A stretch of DNA of 64,000 nt from Acidimicrobiales bacterium. GTDB lineage: Bacteria > Actinomycetota > Acidimicrobiia > Acidimicrobiales > Acidimicrobilacustridaceae. A program made the position numbers and the translations under genes. The notes beneath the pieces were generated by a model. The model worked only from the letters and a program-made list of their open reading frames with translations. It ran no database searches and was not told the DNA's origin. The DNA lies in the NCBI GenBank assembly GCA_030830565.1, contig JAURMR010000035.1, positions 154,882 to 218,881 of the forward strand. Reading direction: 5' to 3'. Below are positions 55,286-64,000 of the stretch, piece after piece (within the stretch, counting starts at the first letter, position 1; each line of letters opens with the position of its first letter).

Positions 55286-56499
55286 AAGCCCTCCGCTTCG
55301 AACGCAACATTCCCCGCTTTGCTGCAGCAAACCTTGCTGGTCGTCTGAGCTCGGGCGGTGGCGCCAAAGTTGGCCCGCTTCGCCTGCGCAGTGTCGACAC
55401 ACCTGCGCTTCCTGGTCCCGGTTGGGTCGAGATCCTTCCGCGCCTCACAGGTATCTGTGGCTCTGACCTCGCAACAATCGATGGAAACAGCTCCCGCTAT
55501 TTCGAACCGATCGTTTCGTTCCCGTTCATTCCGGGCCATGAAATCGTTGCGGACCTCGCTCATGAATTCGAAGGCGTTCCCGCCGGACGTGTCGTGGTCG
55601 AACCAGTGCTCGGTTGTGTCACCCGAGGCATCGACCCGGCTTGTGCCGCGTGTTGTCGCGGCGATCTTGGCAACTGTGAACGCATCACGTTCGGAAACAT
55701 CAGCCCGGGCCTGCAGAGTGGCTTCTGCTGCGATACCGGCGGCGGTTGGTCAACAAGCATGATCGCTCACGCCAGTCAGCTCCATGCAGTGCCCGCCGAT
55801 TGGTCTGACGAAGCTGCAGTCATCGTCGAACCCACCGCATGTGCAGTGCACGGTGCACTCGCTGCCGATGTTGCTGAAGATGACACCGTGGTCGTGCTTG
55901 GCTCTGGCGCACTCGGGCTTCTCACGATCGCTGCGCTTCGCCGATTCGGCCGCAAGTGCACGATCGTGGCTGTCGCCAAGCATCCGCACCAGCAGGAACT
56001 CGCACGTGAATTCGGGGCCGATCACGTCATCGCTTCAGAGCACATTGCTCGACCGATTCGTCGCATCACGGGCTCTCTTGCAATTGGTGATGGCGACATT
56101 GTTCGTCTCACTGGCGGTGCTGATCACGTCATCGATTGTGTCGGCAGCGAAAGCAGCATTGCCGAAGCGCTCACCGTTGTTCGCCCGAAGGGCCGCATCA
56201 CGATGGTCGGAATGCCCGGCCACGTGCATGTCGATCTGACCGGGTTGTGGCAACGAGAAATCACCATGAGCGGTGCATACGCCTACGGAACTGAAACGCT
56301 TCCGAATGGTGAACGCCGCCGCACCTTTGATCTTGCCTTTGAACTTGTTGCCGCAGCCGACCTCGGTCGACTTGTTAGCGCGACCTATCCCCTTGACCGC
56401 TTCGAAGATGCAATCACGCACGCTGCGAATGCCGGCGGTCGTGGAGCAGTTCGTATCGCCTTTGACCTTCGCAATGAAAAGGAACGGAATCGTGCCTAG
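55282..56499 (+). CDS. Zn-binding alcohol dehydrogenase (MDR)
   Basis: ILPRLTGICGSDLATIDGNSS; FIPGHEIVADL; VVLGSGALGLLTIAAL; start overlaps the upstream stop (ATGA). Confidence 0.92.
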   Translation: MKALRFERNIPRFAAANLAGRLSSGGGAKVGPLRLRSVDTPALPGPGWVEILPRLTGICGSDLATIDGNSSRYFEPIVSFPFIPGHEIVADLAHEFEGVPAGRVVVEPVLGCVTRGIDPACAACCRGDLGNCERITFGNISPGLQSGFCCDTGGGWSTSMIAHASQLHAVPADWSDEAAVIVEPTACAVHGALAADVAEDDTVVVLGSGALGLLTIAALRRFGRKCTIVAVAKHPHQQELAREFGADHVIASEHIARPIRRITGSLAIGDGDIVRLTGGADHVIDCVGSESSIAEALTVVRPKGRITMVGMPGHVHVDLTGLWQREITMSGAYAYGTETLPNGERRRTFDLAFELVAAADLGRLVSATYPLDRFEDAITHAANAGGRGAVRIAFDLRNEKERNRA

Positions 56500-58087
56500 A
56501 CCAGGATTCGTCCTCGACGTCGATCGCTCGACGCCACCAATTCTCTTCCACCACGGAGAGGGTTTCCGGCTCGAACGGCTTCCCGCCGGACGCAGCCGCG
56601 TCATTTATCCGGCAGAGCCCATCGAGGCACTCAAGAACCCGGACGGCGCGATTCGCGACGCACTCGACAACCCGATCGGCGATAGCGAGCCATTGCGCGC
56701 GCTTCTCAAACCGGGCATGAAGCTCACGATCGCATTCGACGATATTTCGTTGCCGCTTCCCCCCATGAAGCGCCCCGACATCCGTCAGCGCGTCATCGAA
56801 GCAGTCCTTGAACTCGCAGCAGCGGCTGGAGTCGACGACGTCATGCTCATCGCGGCTCTGGCATTGCACCGCCGCATGACTGAAGATGAACTTCGCCATG
56901 CCGTTGGCGATCGTGTCTATGACGCATTCGCACCGCATGGTCTCCTCGTCAACCACGATGCTGAAGATCCCGACAACCTTCTCTTTATCGGCGAGACCGA
57001 AAAGGGTGAAGAGGTCGAAATCAATAGACGTGCTGCTGAGAGCGACCTCATCATTTACGTCAACATCAATCTCGTCTCGATGGACGGTGGCTGGAAGTCG
57101 ACCGCAACCGGTCTTGCGTCGTACCGATCACTTCGTCACCACCACAACCCGCAGACGATGCGACATTCGAAGTCGTTCATGGACCAGCACAAGTCCGAAC
57201 TTCATTCGGCCAACTGGCGAATGGGCAAGGTGCTTCGCGATTCGGGGGTGAAGGTCTTCCAGATCGAAACCACCATGAACAACAACGTGTTCGGTACCGA
57301 AGGCCCAATGAGTGTGCTGCAAAAGCGTGAATGGGAGTGGTCATTGAAAGACCGCATCACCATGGCGGGCATGAAGTCGGCCCTCGATCGCATGCCGCAA
57401 CGCACTCGTCGTTCAATTTTCAACTCCTGGCAGGCACCGCACGCGATGACCTCAGTGCAGGCCGGTGAAGTTGAGGCCGTCCACAAGCTCACCACCGAGA
57501 ATGTCTACGCACAGCATCTCGTGCCCGTCGAAGGCCAAACCGACATACTCACGATGGGACTGCCCTACATCAGCCCCTACAACGTGAATTCGATTCTGAA
57601 TCCGATTCTCGTTGCGTGTCTCGGTCTCGGGTACTTCTTCAATCTGTACCGCGGCCGTCCGCCGGTTCGTGAAGGTGGCGTGGTCATCATGAGCCACCCA
57701 ACACCATGGGAATTCCACCCAGTGCATCACCCGTCGTACATCGACTTCTTCGATCAGGTGCTTTCGCAAACTCACGACCCGGTCGTGATGTCCGAACAGT
57801 TCGAAAAGTCTTTTGCCGAAGACGAGTGGTACCGACACCTGTACCGCACGAGCTACGCCTATCACGGCGTTCACCCGTTTTACATGTGGTACTGGTGCTC
57901 ACACGCGCTTGAACATGTCGGCCAAGTCATCATCGTCGGTGGCGATGTGCGCGCCGTTCGTCGTCTCGGCTTCAAGCCCGCCTCAACATTGCAGGACGCA
58001 CTTGAGATGGCCAGCGACGTGGTTGGCCGCGATGCAACGATCACGCATCTGCACAATCCGCCCATCCTCATGGCCGACGTTTCCTGA
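56492..58087 (+). CDS. LarA-N/DUF2088-like (lactate-racemase-family) protein with extended C-terminus
   Basis: LLKPGMKLTIAFDDISLPLPPMKRPDIRQRVIEAVLELAAAAGVDDVMLIAALALHRRMTEDELRHAVGDRVYDAF; VNHDAEDPDNLLFIGETEKGEEVEINRRAAESDLIIYVNIN; GTG start, 8-bp overlap with ADH. Confidence 0.75.
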   Translation: MPRPGFVLDVDRSTPPILFHHGEGFRLERLPAGRSRVIYPAEPIEALKNPDGAIRDALDNPIGDSEPLRALLKPGMKLTIAFDDISLPLPPMKRPDIRQRVIEAVLELAAAAGVDDVMLIAALALHRRMTEDELRHAVGDRVYDAFAPHGLLVNHDAEDPDNLLFIGETEKGEEVEINRRAAESDLIIYVNINLVSMDGGWKSTATGLASYRSLRHHHNPQTMRHSKSFMDQHKSELHSANWRMGKVLRDSGVKVFQIETTMNNNVFGTEGPMSVLQKREWEWSLKDRITMAGMKSALDRMPQRTRRSIFNSWQAPHAMTSVQAGEVEAVHKLTTENVYAQHLVPVEGQTDILTMGLPYISPYNVNSILNPILVACLGLGYFFNLYRGRPPVREGGVVIMSHPTPWEFHPVHHPSYIDFFDQVLSQTHDPVVMSEQFEKSFAEDEWYRHLYRTSYAYHGVHPFYMWYWCSHALEHVGQVIIVGGDVRAVRRLGFKPASTLQDALEMASDVVGRDATITHLHNPPILMADVS

Positions 58088-58095
58088 GGCCTGCC

Positions 58096-59076
58096 ATGCG
58101 TCCGATGCCCATCACTCGCAAACAGGCAACTCGCCTCATCAAGCGCCTTCCCGTGAATCGTTCGGTGTCCACTGCGGCCAAAACGAGTTCTCGTGTCACG
58201 CGCATGGCGAAGGCCATCGTCAAGGCACCATCCGTGCCCGCAGGTGTTGAGCTCCTGAAAAAGGAAAACAACATCGGCGCCAACTACGACACCGATTGGG
58301 CACGTTCGTACCCGGCTCGAGTCGCACGCGTTCTGATTCTTAACGGTGTCATGAAGCCCGTCGTCGATCTCCTCGCATCACCAACCATTCAGGGCGCTGA
58401 TCGCTTGTCCGATGTTGATGGCCCAGTGATTTTCGCTGCGAACCATCACAGTCATGCCGATACACCGTTGATGATGACCGCGATTCCCGAACCGTGGCGC
58501 AATCGCCTCTTCATTGGTGCAGCTGCCGACTACTGGTTCACCAACCGAGTGACCTCGCCACTTTCGGCACTCGTCATCGGGGCGATTCCCGTTGAACGAA
58601 CGAAGGTGTCGCGCAAAGCGATTGATCAGTCGCTTGAGTTACTCCGTGACGACTGGAGCATGCTCATTTTCCCCGAAGGTGCTCGCTCTCCTGATGGTTG
58701 GGCTCGCCCATTTACTTCGGGTGCCGCTTTTCTTTCTTCCCATAGCGGTGCTCCGGTTGTTCCTGTGTTCATTCAAGGCACGAACAAGGTCTTACCGAAG
58801 GGAAAGAACGTTCCTCGTCCAGCGCACACCACGGTCGTATTTGGTTCGCCAATGCATGCAGCCGAAGGCGAAGACTCCAAAACTTTTGCCGCTCGCATTC
58901 AAGCTGCAGTTGCTGCGCTTGGCGACGAATCGGCAACCGACTGGTGGCAAGCGCGACGCAATGCCGCCTCGGCATCGACCCCAACGCTTGATGGACCCGA
59001 TGCTGGTGCATGGCGCCGGTCATGGGCGCGCACGTCGAAGGCCAAAGGCCAACGTCGTTCTTGGCCTCGGATCTGA
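58096..59076 (+). CDS. PlsC-type 1-acylglycerol-phosphate acyltransferase-like protein
   Basis: HX4D motif FAANHHSHADTPL; FPEGARSPDGWARPF; GAPVVPVFIQG. Confidence 0.92.
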   Translation: MRPMPITRKQATRLIKRLPVNRSVSTAAKTSSRVTRMAKAIVKAPSVPAGVELLKKENNIGANYDTDWARSYPARVARVLILNGVMKPVVDLLASPTIQGADRLSDVDGPVIFAANHHSHADTPLMMTAIPEPWRNRLFIGAAADYWFTNRVTSPLSALVIGAIPVERTKVSRKAIDQSLELLRDDWSMLIFPEGARSPDGWARPFTSGAAFLSSHSGAPVVPVFIQGTNKVLPKGKNVPRPAHTTVVFGSPMHAAEGEDSKTFAARIQAAVAALGDESATDWWQARRNAASASTPTLDGPDAGAWRRSWARTSKAKGQRRSWPRI

Positions 59077-59103
59077 ACCAACCAGATTGACGAACGCACC
59101 CAA

Positions 59104-60522
59104 TTAACGAGCGAATGTGATGGGAATGCGAATGTTCGCTTCCTCATCTTGCAGCGACGCATCGTTCACGATCACAACGCAATCGTTGTGATCGGCATCA
59201 CAGAAACCGTTCCCAACTTTTCCGACAACGATTTCGAGTTCCAGCGAACCCGAACCAGTGGGATCGTCATTGAGAACTTTTCCCGTCACGAGGTCGCAGG
59301 ACGAAGTGCCCCCAAGCCCTCCACCTGAGCACTGAACTGCAGTGACAACGCGCCCGGGAAGGAAACCACTCCACTGGACTCGAACGCTCTGACCGCTTCG
59401 TAATTGCATCGAGGGTGTGACCGTGGCGGTTCTCGACGGCATCGTCGGAAGCGTTGGATTAATCACCACCGATTGATCTGGGCCGGCAACGAACGTCATT
59501 TTCGCAACTCCGGGCTTTTCATCGCCGGCAAGCGCAGCAATTGCGGTGGGATCGGACTTCACATAGCCGTTGAAGAAATCCAGCGTTGTTTTCGCCGTGA
59601 TCGGAAATACTTTGGAATCACTAAAGAGATACGAATTGTGATCTGAGTCGATCAGAGTGAACAGTCCCTTTGGCGAACGGGCATTCATAAAGAGGCGAAC
59701 ACCCTCATCAAACGGGATCGTCTTGTCGTCCTCGCCGTGAACAATCAAGAGCGGTGGCGTACGTGACCAATCGAATGTCGTGCCCGGTAGAAGCTGTGAG
59801 GTTCCCGCAATGATGATCGCTGCATCGACTCGGTCGTCGATGCAGCACGATCGACCAATCAAGCCCGCGACCGTGATTCCTCCATTTGAATGTCCGGCAA
59901 CGCCAATTCGTTCCGCATCGACCATTCCCGCAAGCGCACGACCTTCCGCACTCGACGACAACTCGATGGCGCGCGTAATCACCGCAGAAATGTCACCCGA
60001 TTGATTTGCGACATCACCAGCGTCGGGAACGCCGGGTGAATCCTCGTTACTCAGAGGAAATGCAGGCGCGGCCACGACATACCCAGCAGCAGCCCACGTC
60101 GAAAGCAGATCCCCGTATTGCGCAGGGGTTGCTCCCAACCCGTGCCCGAAAACAATGAGCGGAAACGGGCCTGAACCGGTGGCTGGCGGCGCATCGAACT
60201 GCGGTGTCGGATCGGGAATCGATGCGAAATCGTCGTCGCGGACAGATTCAAGCGACGGAGAAACGGCGGGATACCAAATTCGCACTTGCATCGTTCGAGA
60301 CGGAGAACCCGGTTGCGCAGCAGTCACAGGCGTCGGGCGAGTCGGATCATCGACGGTGAATGAACTGATGCCCACAGGGAAGACCGTGCGTTGTTCAACC
60401 GAAGAATCTCCGCCCGCCGCCTTCGAACTCGATGACGAACACGCCGAAAGAAGTGTCAACGGCAAACAAACGACGAGGGCGAGCGCCACTACTCCCTTCG
60501 GAATTTCACGCAAACGCCGCAC
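59104..60522 (-). CDS. lipoprotein alpha/beta-hydrolase (dienelactone/PAF-AH-like) with C-terminal neocarzinostatin-like domain
   Basis: Lipobox LLSACSSSS; FPLIVFGHGLGATPAQYGDLLSTWAAAGY; nucleophile GVAGHSNGGITVAG; IVHGEDDKTIPF; DSDHNSYLF; C-terminus TATVTPSMQLRSGQSVRVQWSGFLPGRVVTAVQC...CDADHNDCVVIVNDA. Confidence 0.85.
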   Translation of the reverse strand: MRRLREIPKGVVALALVVCLPLTLLSACSSSSSKAAGGDSSVEQRTVFPVGISSFTVDDPTRPTPVTAAQPGSPSRTMQVRIWYPAVSPSLESVRDDDFASIPDPTPQFDAPPATGSGPFPLIVFGHGLGATPAQYGDLLSTWAAAGYVVAAPAFPLSNEDSPGVPDAGDVANQSGDISAVITRAIELSSSAEGRALAGMVDAERIGVAGHSNGGITVAGLIGRSCCIDDRVDAAIIIAGTSQLLPGTTFDWSRTPPLLIVHGEDDKTIPFDEGVRLFMNARSPKGLFTLIDSDHNSYLFSDSKVFPITAKTTLDFFNGYVKSDPTAIAALAGDEKPGVAKMTFVAGPDQSVVINPTLPTMPSRTATVTPSMQLRSGQSVRVQWSGFLPGRVVTAVQCSGGGLGGTSSCDLVTGKVLNDDPTGSGSLELEIVVGKVGNGFCDADHNDCVVIVNDASLQDEEANIRIPITFAR

Positions 60523-60562
60523 AACATGACTCTAGGCCCCGATATCGGACCACAATGGGGTC

Positions 60563-61051
60563 GTGAGCAGCACAGGAGTTGGGTACGTAGCGGCGGTCGC
60601 GCTTGCCGCGATTTTCGCGATTGCCGCGGTCGCAAAGCTCCGTAACCTTTCGGCCACCGAACGTGACTTCGTGGGACTCGGTCTTCCTCGGGCGTCGTTC
60701 TTCGCACGGTTCATACCGCTTGCCGAACTTTCAATCGTTGCGCTGCTGCTGATCGTTCCCCCTGCTGCCGCAATCGCTGCACTCGTCTCACTCGCGTTTT
60801 TCACGACCTTCCTGATCGGCCGCCTTCGTGCAGGAGTTCGCGCGCCGTGCGCCTGTTTCGGTTCGTCGAGGGCTCAGCCCATTTCTGTTCGCGACGTCGT
60901 CCGCAACCTCTTGCTTATGGGTCTGGCCGTCGTGAGTTTGGCGACTGACCGACCGACGAAGATCTCGGTGCTTGATGCCGTCGTCGTGCTCGCGGTCCTT
61001 CTCATTGCAGGCGGCGCCCTCCATCTGGCCGGTAGGGTCCGATCACAATGA
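60563..61051 (+). CDS. MauE/DoxX-like membrane protein
   Basis: LRNLSATERDFVGLGLPRASFFARFIPLAELSIVALLLIVP...APCACFGSSRAQPISVRDVVRNLLLMGLAV. Confidence 0.75.
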   Translation: MSSTGVGYVAAVALAAIFAIAAVAKLRNLSATERDFVGLGLPRASFFARFIPLAELSIVALLLIVPPAAAIAALVSLAFFTTFLIGRLRAGVRAPCACFGSSRAQPISVRDVVRNLLLMGLAVVSLATDRPTKISVLDAVVVLAVLLIAGGALHLAGRVRSQ

Positions 61052-61614
61052 CTGATCCATGGGGCAATCCCCTTTCTCCCGACGACCAGCCGCCGGCCAA
61101 CCCGCAGCCCGACGATTACCCGCCGGCGTTCGCGCCAAACCCTGGGCTGACTCCTGAGCCGACCTCCCCACCGAACCCTGCGTGGCCTGGTGCTCAGCCA
61201 ACGCCACCACCGTTGCCAGTTCCTCCCGCACCTCCCGGCGCGATGCCGCCACCGGCCTGGCCCGGCGCTCCCATGCCTCCGCAACCGGTCTGGCAGGGAC
61301 CGAAATTCTCGGGCATGGCCATTGCGTCGATGGTGTGCGGAATCCTGTCGATCACCTGCACCGGCTTTCTCGGCATCATTTTGGGTCCGACCGCGCTTGG
61401 ACTTGGACTCGCTAGTCGCAAGGCGATTACAGCTGCAAATGGCTGGAAGAAGGGCGAGGGCATGGCGACCGCCGGCATCGTGACTGGTGTGATCGGCACG
61501 ATCTTTTCGATCGTGTACTTGATCTTCCTGCTGAAGAACCCCAACTTCATCACTGACTTTGTGGACAACCTCACGACCACCACAACGACACCCGGAAAAC
61601 TGCAGGGCGCCTGA
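61048..61614 (+). CDS. proline-rich DUF4190-like membrane protein
   Basis: Pro-rich N-terminus then GMAIASMVCGILSITCTGFLGIILGPTALGLGLASRKAITAANGWKKGEGMATAGIVTGVIGTIFSIVYLIFLL. Confidence 0.8.
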   Translation: MTDPWGNPLSPDDQPPANPQPDDYPPAFAPNPGLTPEPTSPPNPAWPGAQPTPPPLPVPPAPPGAMPPPAWPGAPMPPQPVWQGPKFSGMAIASMVCGILSITCTGFLGIILGPTALGLGLASRKAITAANGWKKGEGMATAGIVTGVIGTIFSIVYLIFLLKNPNFITDFVDNLTTTTTTPGKLQGA

Positions 61615-61660
61615 GCCGTAGACTCGGCGTGTTTCGCTGAGCATCGGAAAGGCTCCCCTC

Positions 61661-63937
61661 ATGGCTGTTGCTGCCAATACCCCCATCGAATTGATCAACG
61701 GCGTCTACGGCCGTCTTGCCGAGAACGTTGCCATCGGCCGCGAGCGTCTTGGGCGCCCGCTCACCTTCGCCGAGAAGGTGCTCATCAATCACTTGCGCGA
61801 CCCTCGCACTCAGGAACTTGAACGCGGCCGCAGCTACGCCGATCTCGACCCCGATCGAGTTGCCATGCAGGACGCCACCGCCCAGATGGCCTTGCTTCAG
61901 TTCATGACCGCAGGCCTTCCCGAAGCAGCTGTGCCATCGACTGTGCATTGTGACCATCTCATTCAGGCCAAGAGCAACGCCCGTATCGATCTTGCGACCG
62001 CAAACGATGTCAATGCCGAGGTCTACGACTTTCTTGAGTCTGTCTCCGCCAAATACGGCATCGGTTTCTGGAAGCCAGGCTCCGGCATCATCCATCAGGT
62101 CGTGCTCGAGCAATACGCGTTCCCGGGCGGAATGATGATCGGCACCGATAGCCACACCCCGAATGCTGGTGGCCTCGGCATGATCGCCATCGGTGTTGGC
62201 GGCGCCGACGCCGTCGACGTTATGACCGGCTATCCGTTCAACGTTCGTTGGCCAAAGCTCATCGGCGTGAAGCTCACCGGCACCCTTGCTGGTTGGTCGG
62301 CACCGAAGGACATCATCCTTGAAGTCGCGCGCATCCTCACCGTGAAGGGTGGCACCGGCGCCATCGTTGAGTACTTCGGACCCGGCGCAGAATCCATCTC
62401 GTGCACCGGCAAGGCAACCATCTGCAACATGGGTGCAGAAATTGGTGCAACCACCTCGCTGTTCGCCTATGACCCGGCGATGTCGCGTTACCTCGCTTCC
62501 ACCGGCCGTTCCGATGTTGCCGCCGCTGCCGACGCGGTTGCTGGCGATCTTCGTGCCGACGATGAAGTTCTCGCCGATCCAGCGTCGTACTTCGACGAGG
62601 TCATCGAGATCGACCTTTCCGCGCTTAAGCCACTCATCAATGGTCCGCATACTCCTGACCGCGCCCGCAAGGTCAGCGAACTCGGTGCAGAAGCAAAGGC
62701 CGAAGGTTGGCCGATGGAAATTTCCTCAGCGCTCATCGGTTCGTGCACGAACTCCTCGTACGAAGACATCAGTCGTGCCGCTGCAATCGCACGCTTCGCG
62801 CATGAAAACGGACTCAGCGCAAAGACTCCATTGCTTGTCACCCCAGGTTCAGAGCAGGTGCGCGCCACCATCGAACGCGACGGACTCCTCGCCGACCTCG
62901 AGCAGATCGGCGCAACCGTTCTCGCAAACGCATGTGGTCCGTGTATCGGCCAGTGGTCGCGCAGCGATGTCGAAGAAGGTATCGACAACATCATCGTTAC
63001 CTCCTACAACCGCAACTTCCCGAAGCGCAACGATGGCCTTGCTTCAACGCTTGCATTCGTGACCTCGCCGGAAACAGTTGTGGCGATGGCTCTTGCTGGT
63101 CGTGTCGACTTTGATCCAACTGTTGATTCACTCACCAATGCTTCAGGCGAGCAGGTCACCATTCCTGTTCCCACTGGTGTTGAACTCCCCCCCAAGGGTT
63201 TCACCGCCGGCGAAAACACGTTCATCGCTCCTCCCGCCGACTCTTCAAAGGTTGTCGTCAAGGTTTCGCCGACCTCTGATCGACTTCAACTTCTTGAACC
63301 GTTCGACGCATGGGATGGCAAGGACTTCCTCAACCTTCCGATTCTCATGAAGGCCAAGGGCAAGTGCACCACCGACCACATTTCTGCTGCTGGCCCGTGG
63401 CTCAAGTACCGCGGCCACCTCGAAAACATCTCCGGCAACATGTTCATCGGTGCGGTGAATGCGTTTACCGATGAAATCGGTCAGGGCAAAGATCAACTCG
63501 ACGGCACGACCAAGTCGTTCCCCGATATCGGCAAGCACTACCACGAGGCCGGCCAAGGTTGGATCGCCATCGGCGACGAGAATTACGGCGAAGGTTCCTC
63601 ACGTGAACACGCAGCGATGGAACCTCGTTTCCGTGGCGCCAAGGTGGTCCTCACTCGTTCGTTTGCTCGCATTCACGAGACGAACCTGAAGAAGCAGGGC
63701 GTTCTGCCACTCGTCTTTGCCGATCCGAAGGTCTACGACCTCATCGAACAAGACGACCGCATCAACGTGCTCGGACTCGCCAACCTCACACCCGATGTTC
63801 CGGTCAAGTGTCAGATTGTGAAGCCCGATGGCACCACCATCGACTTCGAAGGCATCCAGACAATGAACGATGAGCAGATCGGTTGGTTCAAAGCCGGCGG
63901 CGCGCTCAACATCATTCGTCAACGCCAAGGCGTCTGA
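61661..63937 (+). CDS. aconitate hydratase (mitochondrial-type)
   Basis: [99 protein letters not shown]. Confidence 0.96.
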   Translation: MAVAANTPIELINGVYGRLAENVAIGRERLGRPLTFAEKVLINHLRDPRTQELERGRSYADLDPDRVAMQDATAQMALLQFMTAGLPEAAVPSTVHCDHLIQAKSNARIDLATANDVNAEVYDFLESVSAKYGIGFWKPGSGIIHQVVLEQYAFPGGMMIGTDSHTPNAGGLGMIAIGVGGADAVDVMTGYPFNVRWPKLIGVKLTGTLAGWSAPKDIILEVARILTVKGGTGAIVEYFGPGAESISCTGKATICNMGAEIGATTSLFAYDPAMSRYLASTGRSDVAAAADAVAGDLRADDEVLADPASYFDEVIEIDLSALKPLINGPHTPDRARKVSELGAEAKAEGWPMEISSALIGSCTNSSYEDISRAAAIARFAHENGLSAKTPLLVTPGSEQVRATIERDGLLADLEQIGATVLANACGPCIGQWSRSDVEEGIDNIIVTSYNRNFPKRNDGLASTLAFVTSPETVVAMALAGRVDFDPTVDSLTNASGEQVTIPVPTGVELPPKGFTAGENTFIAPPADSSKVVVKVSPTSDRLQLLEPFDAWDGKDFLNLPILMKAKGKCTTDHISAAGPWLKYRGHLENISGNMFIGAVNAFTDEIGQGKDQLDGTTKSFPDIGKHYHEAGQGWIAIGDENYGEGSSREHAAMEPRFRGAKVVLTRSFARIHETNLKKQGVLPLVFADPKVYDLIEQDDRINVLGLANLTPDVPVKCQIVKPDGTTIDFEGIQTMNDEQIGWFKAGGALNIIRQRQGV

Positions 63938-64000
63938 ACGATCAGCAGTTCAGAACTCTAAAATTTCAGAGAGTTATCGACGGGGCAGTCCGAGAATCTC

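Noticed and set aside
61571-62650. 359-aa minus-strand ORF antisense to aconitase
   Set aside because: Aconitase is unmistakable on the plus strand; the antisense ORF is a codon-bias shadow.
1-64000. CRISPR arrays, transposons, prophage or toxin-antitoxin modules
   Set aside because: No regularly spaced repeats, transposase, integrase or TA-like pairs were recognised; the repeats found are single tandem duplications or protein-domain repeats.

Overview
This is a gene-dense, high-GC window from an actinobacterial chromosome. Mca (mycothiol), CofC and an F420-type LLM oxidoreductase, and an actinobacterial ImuA'/ImuB/DnaE2 set point to Actinomycetota, possibly Acidimicrobiia-like; the lineage is inferred. 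I call about 50 CDSs, one tRNA-Glu(CTC), several stem-loop terminators, two perfect LexA/SOS boxes (TCGAAC-N4-GTTCGA) and one probable TetR operator. I see no CRISPR array, transposase or prophage. The best candidates for undescribed biology are: (1) a TetR-controlled four-gene operon at 52.9-59.1 kb encoding an acyl-CoA-reductase/HAD fusion, a Zn-alcohol dehydrogenase, a divergent LarA/DUF2088-like protein and a PlsC acyltransferase; (2) two paralogous regulators at 39.1-43.2 kb, each carrying two complete TetR units in one chain, flanking an amidase and close to an amidohydrolase that lacks its HxH metal motif; (3) a family of exported proteins sharing a C-terminal 'P.R..D(T/S)R ... VDV.G(W/Y)' module, two of which put a long coiled-coil in front of the Tat signal; (4) an SOS mutasome split into two loci, each with a perfect LexA box about 11 nt from the start codon; (5) a lipoprotein alpha/beta-hydrolase fused to a neocarzinostatin-like domain. 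All names come from reading translations, with no database search.
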